A stretch of 64,000 nt of DNA. Origin: SZUA-584 sp040768905 (GTDB lineage: Bacteria > Bacillota > Clostridia > Christensenellales > SZUA-584). The notes under the pieces were generated by a model, which saw only the letters and a list, made by a program, of their open reading frames with translations, was not told the origin of the DNA and ran no database searches. Shown here in pieces: positions 21,506 through 30,999 of the stretch. Numbering within the stretch: position 1 is the stretch's first letter; the number at the start of each line of letters is the position of its first letter. The DNA lies in contig JAXGMA010000001.1 of assembly GCA_040768905.1 (NCBI GenBank), positions 62,001 to 126,000 of the forward strand, given 5' to 3'. Both the position numbers and the translations under genes were made by a program.

Positions 21506-21760
21506 ATGGCACATAAAAAAGGTGTAGGCAGTTCCAGAAACGGCAGAGACAGCGAGAGCAAACGGCTCGGCGTCAAGCGCGGCGACGGACAGTTTGTGCT
21601 TGCGGGTAATATACTTGTGCGCCAGCGGGGTACGAAGCTATACCCGGGCAACAACGTTGGCATCGGCGGGGACGATACGCTGTTTTCGCTTGTAGATGGC
21701 AATGTCAAATTTGAACGCAGAGGACGCGATAAAAAGCAAGTCAGCGTATATCCGAGCTGA
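21506..21760 (+). CDS. rpmA: 50S ribosomal protein L27, without the Firmicutes N-terminal extension
   Basis: L27 reaches the peptidyl transferase centre with its N-terminus. The protein starts directly as MAHKKGVGSSRNGRDSESKR and continues with GNILVRQRGTKLYPGNNVGIG, so it has the short, Gram-negative-like N-terminus. Firmicutes L27 proteins normally carry about 8 to 9 extra residues that end in FFAS and are cleaved by Prp. Here neither the extension nor a prp gene is seen. The ATG at 21506 has GAAAGGCAGG upstream. Length is 84 aa. obgE, the usual next gene, is absent. Confidence 0.96.
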   Translation: MAHKKGVGSSRNGRDSESKRLGVKRGDGQFVLAGNILVRQRGTKLYPGNNVGIGGDDTLFSLVDGNVKFERRGRDKKQVSVYPS

Positions 21761-21777
21761 TAAAAGACTGCTCACAG

Positions 21778-21810
21778 CAGGCTTTGCCTTGGGGCAGGGC
21801 CTGTTTTTTA
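21778..21810 (+). terminator. Terminator after rpmA
   Basis: CAGGC at 21778-21782 pairs with GCCTG at 21799-21803, with further pairing TTGCC/GGCA inside, followed by six T. Confidence 0.8.
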
Positions 21811-21925
21811 TTGGGTGCAGTTTTAACGCTGGCTTATGGCGCCGTCAAGTGGTAGAATATACTGGCTGACAACAATCAGACTCCAATGGTGACAAGAATA
21901 AGAAATGAAATTTACGGAGACCAAA

Positions 21926-22954
21926 ATGAACATTAAGCGCATCAAACGCATTCCGACGGCGCAGGAACTGATGGAACAGATACCGTTCCCGGCACATTTA
22001 AAAGCCATCAAGCAAAGTCGCGACGAGCAGATCAAAAATATATTTGATGATAAGGATCAAAGGTTTTTGCTTATTATCGGGCCGTGCAGCGCCGACTGCG
22101 AGGGGCCGGTCTGTGAGTATATCGGGAAACTCGCTGCTGTTCAGGAGAAAGTCGAAAAGCAGATACTCATCATACCGCGCATATACACAAACAAGCCGAG
22201 GACCACATGCGAAGGTTATAAAGGCATGGTGCACCAGCCGGATCCCGGCAAGGAAACCGACCTTTACGAAGGAATCAAAGCCATTCGCAGGCTGCATATC
22301 AAGGCCTTGAGCGAATACCATATGCCGGCGGCCGATGAAATGCTCTATCCGGAAAATTATCTGTATCTCTCTGATGTTTTGGCTTATAACGCTATAGGCG
22401 CGCGTTCGGTGGAGAACCAGCAGCATCGGCTCACAGCCAGCGGCGTGAACACGCCCGTGGGCATGAAAAACCCCACGAGCGGTGATCTTTCGGTGATGCT
22501 CAACTCCATCAAGGCTGCGCAAATGAGCCATACTTTCATTTACACCGGGCATGAAGTGCAGACAGAGGGCAATCCTTATGCACATGCCATACTGCGGGGC
22601 GCGGTGGACTGGGGCGGGCGAAGCATACCAAACTACCACTACGAAGACCTGATACGATTTGCAAAGCAGTATCTTGACCAGCAGCTTTTAAACCCCGCTA
22701 TCATCATAGATACCAATCATGCCAACTCGATGAAGCAGTATGCCGAACAGCCGCGTATCGTCAGAGAGGTCATGATGAGTACTAAGTATGACGCAACGCT
22801 TAAAAAGCTTATCAAAGGCTTTATGATCGAGAGTTACATACAGGAGGGCAGCCAGGGTATCGGAGAGAACATATACGGCAAATCCATCACTGATGCATGC
22901 CTTGGATGGGATGACACGGAGAAACTGATATACCGTATCGCAGAGAGCCAGTAA
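21926..22954 (+). CDS. 3-deoxy-7-phosphoheptulonate synthase (DAHP synthase, type I alpha)
   Basis: Catalyses the first step of the shikimate pathway, joining phosphoenolpyruvate and erythrose 4-phosphate. The family motifs are LLIIGPCSADCEGPV, RIYTNKPRTTCEGYKG, SVENQQHR, GVNTPVGMKNPTSGD and IDTNHANSMKQY. This is the AroF/G/H type of enterobacteria rather than the AroA(Q)-type of Bacillus. Which amino acid inhibits it cannot be read. I prefer the ATG at 21926, with GGAG 7 nt upstream, over the ATG at 21905; length is then 342 aa. It is a single gene, 18 nt before the glycosylase gene. Confidence 0.92.
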   Translation: MNIKRIKRIPTAQELMEQIPFPAHLKAIKQSRDEQIKNIFDDKDQRFLLIIGPCSADCEGPVCEYIGKLAAVQEKVEKQILIIPRIYTNKPRTTCEGYKGMVHQPDPGKETDLYEGIKAIRRLHIKALSEYHMPAADEMLYPENYLYLSDVLAYNAIGARSVENQQHRLTASGVNTPVGMKNPTSGDLSVMLNSIKAAQMSHTFIYTGHEVQTEGNPYAHAILRGAVDWGGRSIPNYHYEDLIRFAKQYLDQQLLNPAIIIDTNHANSMKQYAEQPRIVREVMMSTKYDATLKKLIKGFMIESYIQEGSQGIGENIYGKSITDACLGWDDTEKLIYRIAESQ

Positions 22955-22972
22955 ACCTTTTAGGATCTGCCG

Positions 22973-23848
22973 ATGGATCACATATACAAAAACGGCCGGG
23001 CAGTCATCTGCGGCCTAAAAGCTTTTTCCTTGGCGCAATGCCTTGACTCGGGTCAGGCGTTTCGCTTCAAACCGCGCGGCAGCGGCTATTTTGGTGTTGC
23101 GCTCGGAAAAGAAGTTTACGCAGAACAGAGCGGCGACAGGCTGACTCTTGACGGGATTGAGGAGCAGGACACGCACGCTTTTATCCGGTATTTTGATCTG
23201 GAGCGCGACTACGAGGTGCTGCAGCGCGGCTTTTGCGCCGATCCGTTTTTGCGCGAAGGCATCACGTACGCTGGCGGCCTGCGTGTGCTGCGCCAGCCGC
23301 TGTTTGAAACACTGATCACATTCATCATTTCCGCGAACAACAACGTAGGACGTATCAAACGGATCATAGATAATATTTGCAGATGTTTTGGCGAACCGCT
23401 TTTTGAAAACTTTGATTTTCCGACGCCAAACACGCTCGCGTTGGCGGATGAGCATGCGCTCAAACAATGCGGGGCTGGCTACCGCGCGCGGTACATAAAA
23501 GATGCGGCACGCATGGTGGCGAACGGATTCTGCCTTGCGCAAGTTGAACAAATGCCGTTCGGGCAGGCACGGAAAGCCTTGGTTTCTCTGCCCGGTGTGG
23601 GCTTAAAGGTGGCTGATTGCGTGGCGCTGTACGGCATGGGGTTTCTGCAGGCTTTCCCGTATGATGTCTGGATGCAGCGTGTGCTTTGCGGGATATACGG
23701 TTATACAGGCACGACAGACGCTGCGATGCGCGGCTTTGTTGACCGCACATTCGGCCCGTTTGCAGGCATCGCGCAGCAATACCTTTTCCACTACGCACGT
23801 CACCATAAAGACGCAGTCTGTCCCGCACGTCTGAAAAAAAGACAATAA
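22973..23848 (+). CDS. 8-oxoguanine DNA glycosylase / AP lyase, OGG1-type
   Basis: A bifunctional base excision repair enzyme of the HhH-GPD superfamily. The helix-hairpin-helix LVSLPGVGLKVADCVALYG contains the catalytic Lys, and FPYDVWMQR carries the catalytic Asp. The N-terminal domain AFSLAQCLDSGQAFRF is typical of bacterial OGG1 proteins. Length is 291 aa. The gene converges with the next, with only 4 nt between the stop codons. Confidence 0.9.
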   Translation: MDHIYKNGRAVICGLKAFSLAQCLDSGQAFRFKPRGSGYFGVALGKEVYAEQSGDRLTLDGIEEQDTHAFIRYFDLERDYEVLQRGFCADPFLREGITYAGGLRVLRQPLFETLITFIISANNNVGRIKRIIDNICRCFGEPLFENFDFPTPNTLALADEHALKQCGAGYRARYIKDAARMVANGFCLAQVEQMPFGQARKALVSLPGVGLKVADCVALYGMGFLQAFPYDVWMQRVLCGIYGYTGTTDAAMRGFVDRTFGPFAGIAQQYLFHYARHHKDAVCPARLKKRQ

Positions 23849-23852
23849 AGGC

Positions 23853-24917
23853 TTAAGTGACCGCGCTTCTTTTTTTGATCCATATATAAAGGATGCCTGC
23901 AACAAACACCATGCCGCCATAGCCCGCAACAGGATACAGGAACCTAACCATATTGGAAAATCCAAGTTGGCTGATAAAAAAAGCGAGACAGCCGGACAGT
24001 GCGACCATAAGCTTCTTCGGCAGCCGGGCTGAAATCCTTTGCGTCAACGCAAAAAGATTGCTCACCGCTGTCGAATAGACCATGAAGAGCATCACAATCG
24101 CAAACAGGGGCTTTATGACGGGCGATATGCCTTGCGCGATACCGAGCATCGGCACCTCCATGGCGCCTGCATCAAAGATTTGGGACAATATACAAAGGTG
24201 AATGGCGGTCATCCCGCTGCCAAGCCCCAAAGCGCCGAGAAGCGCGCCTATAAGCAGTTTCTTTTTGTTGTTTGTGGCTGCCCCCAACGGAGCTAAGATG
24301 CCGATCGACACGATGATATTATAAGACGCATAGTTGACTGCTGAGAGCAACCAGTTTGGCGTTGCACCGTCAAACGTTGATGCAGCCTGCATATTTTCAC
24401 CGGTCACCGGGTTTTGCATCAAACAGGCGATGCACATATAGGAGACGGATACCATCAAAAAGGGAACCGCAAAGCTGATGGCGTTGACAACGCCTTTTGT
24501 GCCTGCGGCGGCGGTAAGCATTGTCAGAAAAGCCATGGCAAGCGTACCGTAAAGAGGCGGCAGGCCAAACTGCTCAGAAAATATGGCGCCTGAGCCTGCA
24601 ATCATGGCTGCGAGCCCACCGAACAGAAATAATGTGGTCACGATATCGAAAAATGAACCGAAAGCTCTGCCGTTGGCATACAAGACGATATCCATGTGCG
24701 ACCTGGCTTTGAGGCTGCGCCCAAGCATCAGTATGGAGTAACCTATAAAGAAAAAAAGAAACGTCGATACAGCAATGCCGAAAAGGCTGAAGGCACCGTA
24801 GGCGACAAAGAAGCGGAGGATCTCCTGCCCGGAGGCAAAACCCGCCCCCACAACAGTCCCGATATAGGCCGCAGCGATCTTGAAGATGCCAAAAGAAGAG
24901 CCAGAGTGTTTCATCAT
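23853..24917 (-). CDS. YkvI-like multispan membrane protein
   Basis: A protein of 354 aa with about ten hydrophobic segments, similar to the YkvI family of the amino acid/polyamine transporter (LeuT-fold) superfamily. The conserved first helix reads AAAYIGTVVGAGFASGQEILRFF, with the unwound-helix glycine pattern. The substrate is unknown. The gene starts at one of two adjacent ATG codons after AAGGTGAA. It ends against the glycosylase gene with no room for a separate terminator. Confidence 0.78.
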   Translation of the reverse strand: MMKHSGSSFGIFKIAAAYIGTVVGAGFASGQEILRFFVAYGAFSLFGIAVSTFLFFFIGYSILMLGRSLKARSHMDIVLYANGRAFGSFFDIVTTLFLFGGLAAMIAGSGAIFSEQFGLPPLYGTLAMAFLTMLTAAAGTKGVVNAISFAVPFLMVSVSYMCIACLMQNPVTGENMQAASTFDGATPNWLLSAVNYASYNIIVSIGILAPLGAATNNKKKLLIGALLGALGLGSGMTAIHLCILSQIFDAGAMEVPMLGIAQGISPVIKPLFAIVMLFMVYSTAVSNLFALTQRISARLPKKLMVALSGCLAFFISQLGFSNMVRFLYPVAGYGGMVFVAGILYIWIKKRSAVT

Positions 24918-25067
24918 TTCACCTTACCCATTCTTATGACCTGATATTGGCTTTTATTTGTAAACGGAAAGCTTAAAATTTGTATAAACCGATACGGTTA
25001 AGCTGTTAGCAGGATCAGCGAAAAACAGTTCGCCAAAAAAAGCCTTGAGATTCTATGCGTGATGATG

Positions 25068-25100
25068 AAAAAGGGCTGTCCGCATTTGCGGACAGCCCTT
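25068..25100 (-). terminator. Terminator of nifJ
   Basis: GGGCTGTCCGC and GCGGACAGCCC pair perfectly over 11 bp with a 4-nt loop. On the minus strand five T follow at 25072-25068. It begins about 20 nt after the nifJ stop. The remaining sequence of 24918-25067 shows no gene. Confidence 0.9.
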
Positions 25101-25120
25101 TGTGTCGGTCGTTTCCAGCC

Positions 25121-28100
25121 TTATTCGGCCATTTTTTTGTAGTAAGCGTAGCGTTCCTTGGCTTCCTGTTCCGCTGCTGCGAAAAGCTCTTCGGCAGCAT
25201 CTGGGAACTGTTTTTGCAGCGTTTTGTAACGGATCTCACTGTTAATGAAATCCTGATAGCTGCCGATGGGCTCCTTGCTGTCGAGCGTGAAAGGATTCTT
25301 GCCCTGTGCTTTGAGTTCCGGGTTGTACCGGTACAGGTGCCAGTAGCCAGCCTCTACAGCAAACTTCATTTGTGCCTGTGTCTTGCCCATATTGATGCCG
25401 TGGTTGATGCAAGGCGCGTATGCGATCACGATCGAAGGGCCTACATATTGTTCCGCTTCAGTCATCGCCTTGATCAGTTGGCTGTGGTTGGCACCCATAC
25501 AGACCTGCGCCACATAGACATAGCCGTAAGTCATAGAAATAGCGCCAAGGTCTTTTTTCTTTGTGCGTTTGCCTGCCGCAGCGAATTTGGCCACAGATCC
25601 TGTGGGCGTTGCCTTGCTGGCCTGTCCTCCGGTGTTAGAATATACTTCGGTGTCAAGAACGAGCACATTGACATCCTCGCCCATCGCAAGAACATGATCG
25701 AGGCCGCCGTAGCCGATGTCGTAAGCCCAGCCGTCGCCGCCGATGATCCAGATAGATTTTTTCACGAGCAGGTCTTCGTTGTCCTTGATGAATGTAAGCA
25801 GCTCGTTTTGTTTGCCTTTCGCGCCGGCGAGAGCTTTGGGAAGAGCAGCTTTGACCTGGGCTGCGGTTTCTTTGGATTTTTCTCCGTCATTTGCGGTTTC
25901 AAGCCAAGCTGCAAGCGCTTCTTTGATTTCTCCGCTTGACAGCTCAACGGCTTCAGATGCCGTTTCTTTGAGCATATTGCGCCGCTGCACTGTGCCAAGA
26001 TTCATGCCGTAACCAAACTCTGCATTGTCCTCAAACAGCGAGTTTGCCCAAGCGGGGCCATGGCCGGCTTCGTTTTTGGTATACGGGCAGGTGGGCGTAT
26101 TGCCGCTGTATATCGATGTACAGCCTGTTGCATTGGCGACGATCATGCGGTCTCCAAACAGCTGTGTCAAAAGCTTGATATATGGCGTTTCTCCGCAGCC
26201 GCCGCAAGCGCCTGAAAACTCGAAAAGCGGACGTACATACTGTGAGCCGATCACCGTGGATTTGTTGACAGAGATATCGGGCGCGGGCAGCTTTATGGCA
26301 AACTCCCAGTTTTCATTCTCTTTTTCGACAAGCTCTGTGAGCGGTTTCATAACAAGAGCTTTTTCTTTCGCAGGACAGACATCGGCGCAGTTGCCGCAGC
26401 CCGTGCAATCAAGCGGGGAGATCTGCATTTTGTACTTTAAGCCTGCGACTTCTTTGCCGCGCGCGTCTTTGGTGACATAACCTGCCGGCGCGTCTTTTAA
26501 GTCTTCCTCCTTTGCAAGGAACGGGCGGATGACCGCATGCGGGCAGACGAACGAGCATTGGTTGCACATGATACAGTTCTCGGGTATCCATTGCGGCACA
26601 TTCATCGCTATGCCGCGTTTTTCGAACTGCGTGGTTCCTGTGGGGAAGAAGCCGCGCGGGTCAAAGGCTGAAACGGGCAGCGAGTCACCCTTTTGCTCGA
26701 TGATGGGGTAGAGTACTTTAGCAAAATACTCACCGGCTTCCGGCGGCGCACACACCAACGGCGCCCCTTCGCTGGTATCAGCCCAGTTTGCGGGGTATTT
26801 GATTTCCTCCAGCCCTTCAGCGCCCATATCAATGGCGTCGTTGTTCATTCTGACGATCTTCTCGCCCTTTTTGCCGTAAGTGTATTCGACGGCCTGCTTC
26901 ATATAGTTGATGGCATCAGCCTCCGGAATGATGCCCGCGACCTTGAAGAACGCGGCTTGCATGACGGTGTTGATACGGCCTCCCATGCCGGCCCTTTCGG
27001 CGATGTTTATAGCGTCTATGTTGTAGAATTTTAATTTCTTTCTTGCGATGGTGTTTTTGACTTGTGCGGGGAGCTCTTTTTCCATCTGTTCGGCGCTCCA
27101 CTGCGAGTTAAGAAGGAAGATACCGCCTTCTTTGGCATCTGAGAGCATATCATAACGTGTCAAATATGACGGGTTATGGCAGGCGATCAGATCCGCAACA
27201 TCGATAAGATATGTCGATTGTATCGGGCTTTTCCCAAAGCGAAGATGAGACACAGTCAGGCCGCCGGATTTTTTGGAATCATAGTAGAAGAAGCCCTGTG
27301 CGTACATGTCCGTATGGTCACCGATGATCTTGATAGAGTTTTTATTGGCGCCGACCGTTCCGTCGCTGCCCAAACCATAAAACTTGCAGCGGTAGGTACC
27401 CTCTGGCGCGGTATCGATCTTTTGCGAATAATCAAGGCTCAAATGCGTCACATCATCGTTGATGCCCACTGTAAAGTGGTTTTTCATCTCGCCGGCAAGG
27501 TTGTCAAAAACGGCTTTGACCATGGAAGGTGTGAACTCTTTCGACGAGAGGCCGTAACGCCCGCCTATGACCGGAATGCTCCGGCCGGCTTCGGCAAGCA
27601 CAGTGATAACATCCTGGTAGAGAGGCTCTCCAAGAGCGCCCGGTTCTTTCGTTCTGTCAAGAACGCATATCTTCTTGACGCTGTCCGGCAGCACGGAAAG
27701 AAAATGCTTTGCGCTGAAAGGACGGTACAAACGCACTTTGATGACCCCGAGCTTTGCGCCGCGCGCGTTGAGATAATTGATCGTCTCTTCGGCAGCTTCA
27801 GCGCCGCTGCCCATCATGATGACGATGTTCTCGGCATCGGGAGCGCCGACATAATCAAACAAGCCGTATTTTCTGCCAACAGCTTTGTAGAATTCGTCCA
27901 TGACCTGCTCAACGATGGCAGGCGTTTCGTCGTAATACTTATTGGCGGCTTCTTTGTTCTGGAAATAGATATCAGGGTTTTGCGCCGTGCCTTGAAGGTG
28001 CGGATGCTCGGGATTCATTGCGCGGGCCCTGAACTCCGCAATGGCCTTTTTATCGGCAAGCTTATCGAGCGTCTCATAATCGACCAGCTCAATTTTTTGC

Positions 28101-28636
28101 ACCTCATGAGATGTCCTAAAGCCGTCAAAGAAGTGAAGAAAAGGCACTTTGGCCTTGAGAGTGGCAAGATGTGCGATGGATGCGATATCAACGACCTCCT
28201 GAACACTGCCCGAGGCGATCTGCGCAAAGCCCGTCTGGCGGGTTGACATCACATCGCTTTGGTCTCCGAAGATTGAAAGTGCGTGTGCCGCAAGGCTTCT
28301 CGCTGAAACATGAAAAACGCAGGGGAGCAGCTCGCCCGCGATTTTGTACATATTGGGGATCATCAGCAGCAAGCCTTGTGATGCCGTGAACGTTGAAGTA
28401 AAAGCGCCGGTCACCAAAGAACCGTGTACCGCGCCTGCTGCGCCGCCTTCGGATTGAAGCTCGGCGATGCGCATTTTCTGGCCGAAAATGTTTTTTCTAT
28501 CATGAGCAGCCCATTCGTCACAAATTTCTGCCATAGGTGATGATGGTGTGATGGGGTAGATTGCGCCGACGTCTGAAAACGCATATGCCACATGGGCAGC
28601 GGCGGTGTTGCCATCGATCGTGTGTTGTGTTGCCAT
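25121..28636 (-). CDS. nifJ: Pyruvate:ferredoxin (flavodoxin) oxidoreductase
   Basis: This single-chain enzyme converts pyruvate and CoA to acetyl-CoA, CO2 and reduced ferredoxin in anaerobes. It is 1171 aa, the usual length. The N-terminal pyrimidine-binding domain starts IDGNTAAAHVAYAFSDVGAI with YPITPSSPMAE. Two ferredoxin-type clusters follow near residues 690-760 (CIMCNQCSFVCPH and CTGCGNCADVCPA). The C-terminal TPP domain shows GDGWAYDIGYGGLDHVLA and EVYSNTGGQASKATP. The start is preceded by AAGGAGGAAAAA. It is monocistronic, with its own promoter and terminator. Its ferredoxin product would feed the Rnf complex encoded at 31000-35942. Confidence 0.97.
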   Translation of the reverse strand: MATQHTIDGNTAAAHVAYAFSDVGAIYPITPSSPMAEICDEWAAHDRKNIFGQKMRIAELQSEGGAAGAVHGSLVTGAFTSTFTASQGLLLMIPNMYKIAGELLPCVFHVSARSLAAHALSIFGDQSDVMSTRQTGFAQIASGSVQEVVDIASIAHLATLKAKVPFLHFFDGFRTSHEVQKIELVDYETLDKLADKKAIAEFRARAMNPEHPHLQGTAQNPDIYFQNKEAANKYYDETPAIVEQVMDEFYKAVGRKYGLFDYVGAPDAENIVIMMGSGAEAAEETINYLNARGAKLGVIKVRLYRPFSAKHFLSVLPDSVKKICVLDRTKEPGALGEPLYQDVITVLAEAGRSIPVIGGRYGLSSKEFTPSMVKAVFDNLAGEMKNHFTVGINDDVTHLSLDYSQKIDTAPEGTYRCKFYGLGSDGTVGANKNSIKIIGDHTDMYAQGFFYYDSKKSGGLTVSHLRFGKSPIQSTYLIDVADLIACHNPSYLTRYDMLSDAKEGGIFLLNSQWSAEQMEKELPAQVKNTIARKKLKFYNIDAINIAERAGMGGRINTVMQAAFFKVAGIIPEADAINYMKQAVEYTYGKKGEKIVRMNNDAIDMGAEGLEEIKYPANWADTSEGAPLVCAPPEAGEYFAKVLYPIIEQKGDSLPVSAFDPRGFFPTGTTQFEKRGIAMNVPQWIPENCIMCNQCSFVCPHAVIRPFLAKEEDLKDAPAGYVTKDARGKEVAGLKYKMQISPLDCTGCGNCADVCPAKEKALVMKPLTELVEKENENWEFAIKLPAPDISVNKSTVIGSQYVRPLFEFSGACGGCGETPYIKLLTQLFGDRMIVANATGCTSIYSGNTPTCPYTKNEAGHGPAWANSLFEDNAEFGYGMNLGTVQRRNMLKETASEAVELSSGEIKEALAAWLETANDGEKSKETAAQVKAALPKALAGAKGKQNELLTFIKDNEDLLVKKSIWIIGGDGWAYDIGYGGLDHVLAMGEDVNVLVLDTEVYSNTGGQASKATPTGSVAKFAAAGKRTKKKDLGAISMTYGYVYVAQVCMGANHSQLIKAMTEAEQYVGPSIVIAYAPCINHGINMGKTQAQMKFAVEAGYWHLYRYNPELKAQGKNPFTLDSKEPIGSYQDFINSEIRYKTLQKQFPDAAEELFAAAEQEAKERYAYYKKMAE

Positions 28637-28739
28637 TTTTTCCTCCTTAAAGAAAGTAAAGATACATATTTATAAAACGCAGGTGATAGGAACATGCCTG
28701 CGAGCGGTTTATGAATATAATGTGTTCACAACCTACAAT

Positions 28740-28768
28740 ATTATATAGTCTTTCGCTTATATGGTCAA
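28740..28768 (-). promoter_or_regulatory. Promoter of nifJ
   Basis: On the minus strand TTGACC (28768-28763) and TATAAT (28745-28740) are separated by 17 bp, about 100 nt before the nifJ start. The rest of 28637-28931 is AT-rich with nothing else recognised. Confidence 0.75.
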
Positions 28769-28931
28769 CTCAAAACGGCTCATAATAAGAACGATTTTGT
28801 GAATTTTAGAACAATTTAGCTGCGGCAGAACAAGAACACCGATACCAATCAAAAAATTCAGTAAAGCAGCAAAAGCAATTTGATGACACACCTGACAAAA
28901 ACCGCAGATAAAACATCAATATTTATCGATC

Positions 28932-29963
28932 TTACGAGCTGGGCTCTGCAGTGAGTTCTCGTTCGGGCATATGAGATACCATGTTTTCAAGAGCGAGCCC
29001 TGCACCTGTTGCCACGGCTTCAAGGGGCTGTTCCGCGCGGCGTACCGGCATACCTGTGGCTTTTGCCACTAAGCGGTTGAATCCATGCAGCAATACGCCG
29101 CCTCCGGAAAGCACGATGCCTTCGTTGATGATGTCCGCGGCAAGCTCCGGCGGGGTCTGTTCCAGGACGCTTTTTATGGCATCAATGATGCTTTGAACCG
29201 GCTTTAACAGTGCTTCCCTGATGCCTGCTGATTCAACCGAAATAGATTTTGGCAGCCCTGATGAGATGTCACGGCCGCGCACTTCCATTATTTTTTCTTT
29301 GCCGGGCTCCACGACGCTGCCGATCGTGATTTTGATCTGTTCCGCTGTGGTTTCACCGATGACCATGCCGTGACGGTTGCGCACATGCTTTAAAACGGCT
29401 TCATCCATATGGTTTCCGCCGATGCGCAAAGAGCGAGATGTCACGATGCCGCCAAGAGATATGACTGCGACCTCGCTTGTGCCGCCGCCCACATCTACCA
29501 CCATGCAGCCTTTGGCCTGATATACATCAAGCCCGGCACCAATGGCGGCCGCCATGGGCTCCTCAAGTAGACAGACATCTCGGGCTCCGGCGGCTTTTGC
29601 GGCTTCCTCTACTGCGCGTTTCTCAACTTCAGTGATTCCGCACGGCACGCAGATCACAAGCCGCGGGCTGCGTTTGAATATGCTTTGCGGCAAGGATTTG
29701 CGCATAAAGCACTTGAGCATGATCTCTGTCGTGCTAAAATCAGCGATCACGCCGTCCTTCAATGGGCGCACGGCCACGATGCCGCCGGGCGTACGCCCGA
29801 TCATCCGGCGCGCGTCTTCTCCGACGGCGAGTATCTCGTGCCTGTTGTTTTTCATGGCAACAACCGAGGGCTCACGCAATATGATGCCTTTGCCTCTTAA
29901 ATAAACAAGCGTATTAACCGTGCCAAGGTCTATTCCGAGGCACGGTGCAAAAAATGAATACAT
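28932..29963 (-). CDS. mreB: MreB/Mbl-family actin-like protein
   Basis: A bacterial actin that forms membrane-bound filaments guiding cell wall synthesis. ATPase motifs are GIDLGTVNTLVYLRGKG (phosphate 1), MVVDVGGGTSEVAVISLGG (phosphate 2) and EGIVLSGGGVLLHGFN (adenosine site). The N-terminus MYSFFAPC is compatible with a short amphipathic membrane helix. The start at 29963 has GGAGG upstream; the frame is open another 60 nt but without a ribosome binding site. Length is 343 aa. No mreC, mreD or minCD genes lie nearby, so this is a stand-alone paralogue (Mbl or MreBH type possible). Confidence 0.92.
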   Translation of the reverse strand: MYSFFAPCLGIDLGTVNTLVYLRGKGIILREPSVVAMKNNRHEILAVGEDARRMIGRTPGGIVAVRPLKDGVIADFSTTEIMLKCFMRKSLPQSIFKRSPRLVICVPCGITEVEKRAVEEAAKAAGARDVCLLEEPMAAAIGAGLDVYQAKGCMVVDVGGGTSEVAVISLGGIVTSRSLRIGGNHMDEAVLKHVRNRHGMVIGETTAEQIKITIGSVVEPGKEKIMEVRGRDISSGLPKSISVESAGIREALLKPVQSIIDAIKSVLEQTPPELAADIINEGIVLSGGGVLLHGFNRLVAKATGMPVRRAEQPLEAVATGAGLALENMVSHMPERELTAEPSS

Positions 29964-29974
29964 GTACAACCTCC

Positions 29975-30428
29975 GTATTTGCTGTTGCAATAATTCTTCC
30001 TGTATGGGTAGGTTTTTATACATATGTTTTTTTAACTCAGTTGTTTATTCGGTTATTATTATGGAGGTGAATTGCGATCATCAGCCCGGCAGGCTGCACG
30101 GATGCCCGATCGCTTTGTTGATCTATAGCGGAGCGGTCAAATGCAGGTTATTTGGCCGAAAATTACGGCTTAAGAAATTAACAAAATAAAACATAATAAA
30201 ACAAATAAGCACATATCGTTGAGAGTGCGAACGCCTTTGAAGCAGGCTCCGGCATTCATAACATCATGCGGCCTAAGATGATGTCAGGCCAGGATATTGT
30301 CTGAAAAAAGCGCTGTTTATGAATGAATATATTGCATCGCTGGTCAAATTACATGCAAATAAACACAAAAGCGGTGAAGATGTATCCGGCGCCGCTATTT
30401 TTTTGTCTTGAAGGAAGAAAAAGTGAAA
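29975..30428. other. Intergenic region between mreB and maf
   Basis: About 450 bp without a gene I can support. A 42-codon frame from the ATG at 30061 lacks a ribosome binding site. On the minus strand, downstream of maf, AGCGG and CCGCT near 30373-30402 could form a weak terminator. No promoter for mreB with good hexamers was found. Confidence 0.5.
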
Positions 30429-30998
30429 TTATGTGCGAAAATGTTTTAAAATGTTATACAACAGGTGCAGCGGCAGGCCCACGACGTTAAAATAACAGCC
30501 GCGAAGGCCCGCGATGTGTTTTGCAAAAGCCCCTTGAATGCCGTATGCGCCGGCTTTATCCATAGGTTCGCCTGTTTTAATGTAAGCTGAAATCTCATCG
30601 TCCGACATGTGCGCGAACCGCACGCGCGTAGCTGCCGCTGCCGTGCGCATTTTTCCATCGCATATGACGCTCACACCGGTCAAAACGCGGTGCGTACGTC
30701 CGGAGAGCTGCCGCAGCATGCGGTGCGCATCCGCTTCGTCAGATGGTTTACCGAGTGATTTTGAACCGAGAAACACAAGCGTATCCGCGCCGATCACGAG
30801 CGCATCGGAATGCGCATCCGCCACATCGGCGGCCTTGTCCGCAGCAAGTTTTTTCACCTGCTGCACGGGCATACCGTGCGCTGTTTCGCTGATCTCGCTC
30901 GGAATGACTTCAAATTGTGGTATCAAAAAAGCAAGAAGCTCTTTTCTGCGCAGAGAAGCAGACGCGAGTATCACGCGGCGTTCTGCGGTGACAGGCAT
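30429..30998 (-). CDS. maf: Maf-type nucleoside triphosphate pyrophosphatase
   Basis: House-cleaning enzyme that hydrolyses dTTP, UTP or modified nucleotides and has been linked to septum inhibition. The signature ILASASLRRKELL is at the N-terminus, with VIGADTLVFL and a later FVDKAGAYGIQG-like stretch (PMDKAGAYGIQGAFA). Length is 189 aa. Only one base separates it from the rnfB stop, so it is cotranscribed at the end of the rnf operon, an arrangement seen in other Clostridia. Confidence 0.93.
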   Translation of the reverse strand: MPVTAERRVILASASLRRKELLAFLIPQFEVIPSEISETAHGMPVQQVKKLAADKAADVADAHSDALVIGADTLVFLGSKSLGKPSDEADAHRMLRQLSGRTHRVLTGVSVICDGKMRTAAAATRVRFAHMSDDEISAYIKTGEPMDKAGAYGIQGAFAKHIAGLRGCYFNVVGLPLHLLYNILKHFRT

Positions 30999-30999
30999 C

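Noticed and set aside
27176..28246. A 356-codon open frame on + inside nifJ
   Set aside because: It is antisense to a clear PFOR gene, without family motifs or ribosome binding site. GC-biased third positions in nifJ keep the other strand open.
30061..30189. A 42-codon frame between mreB and maf
   Set aside because: No ribosome binding site and no recognisable motif.
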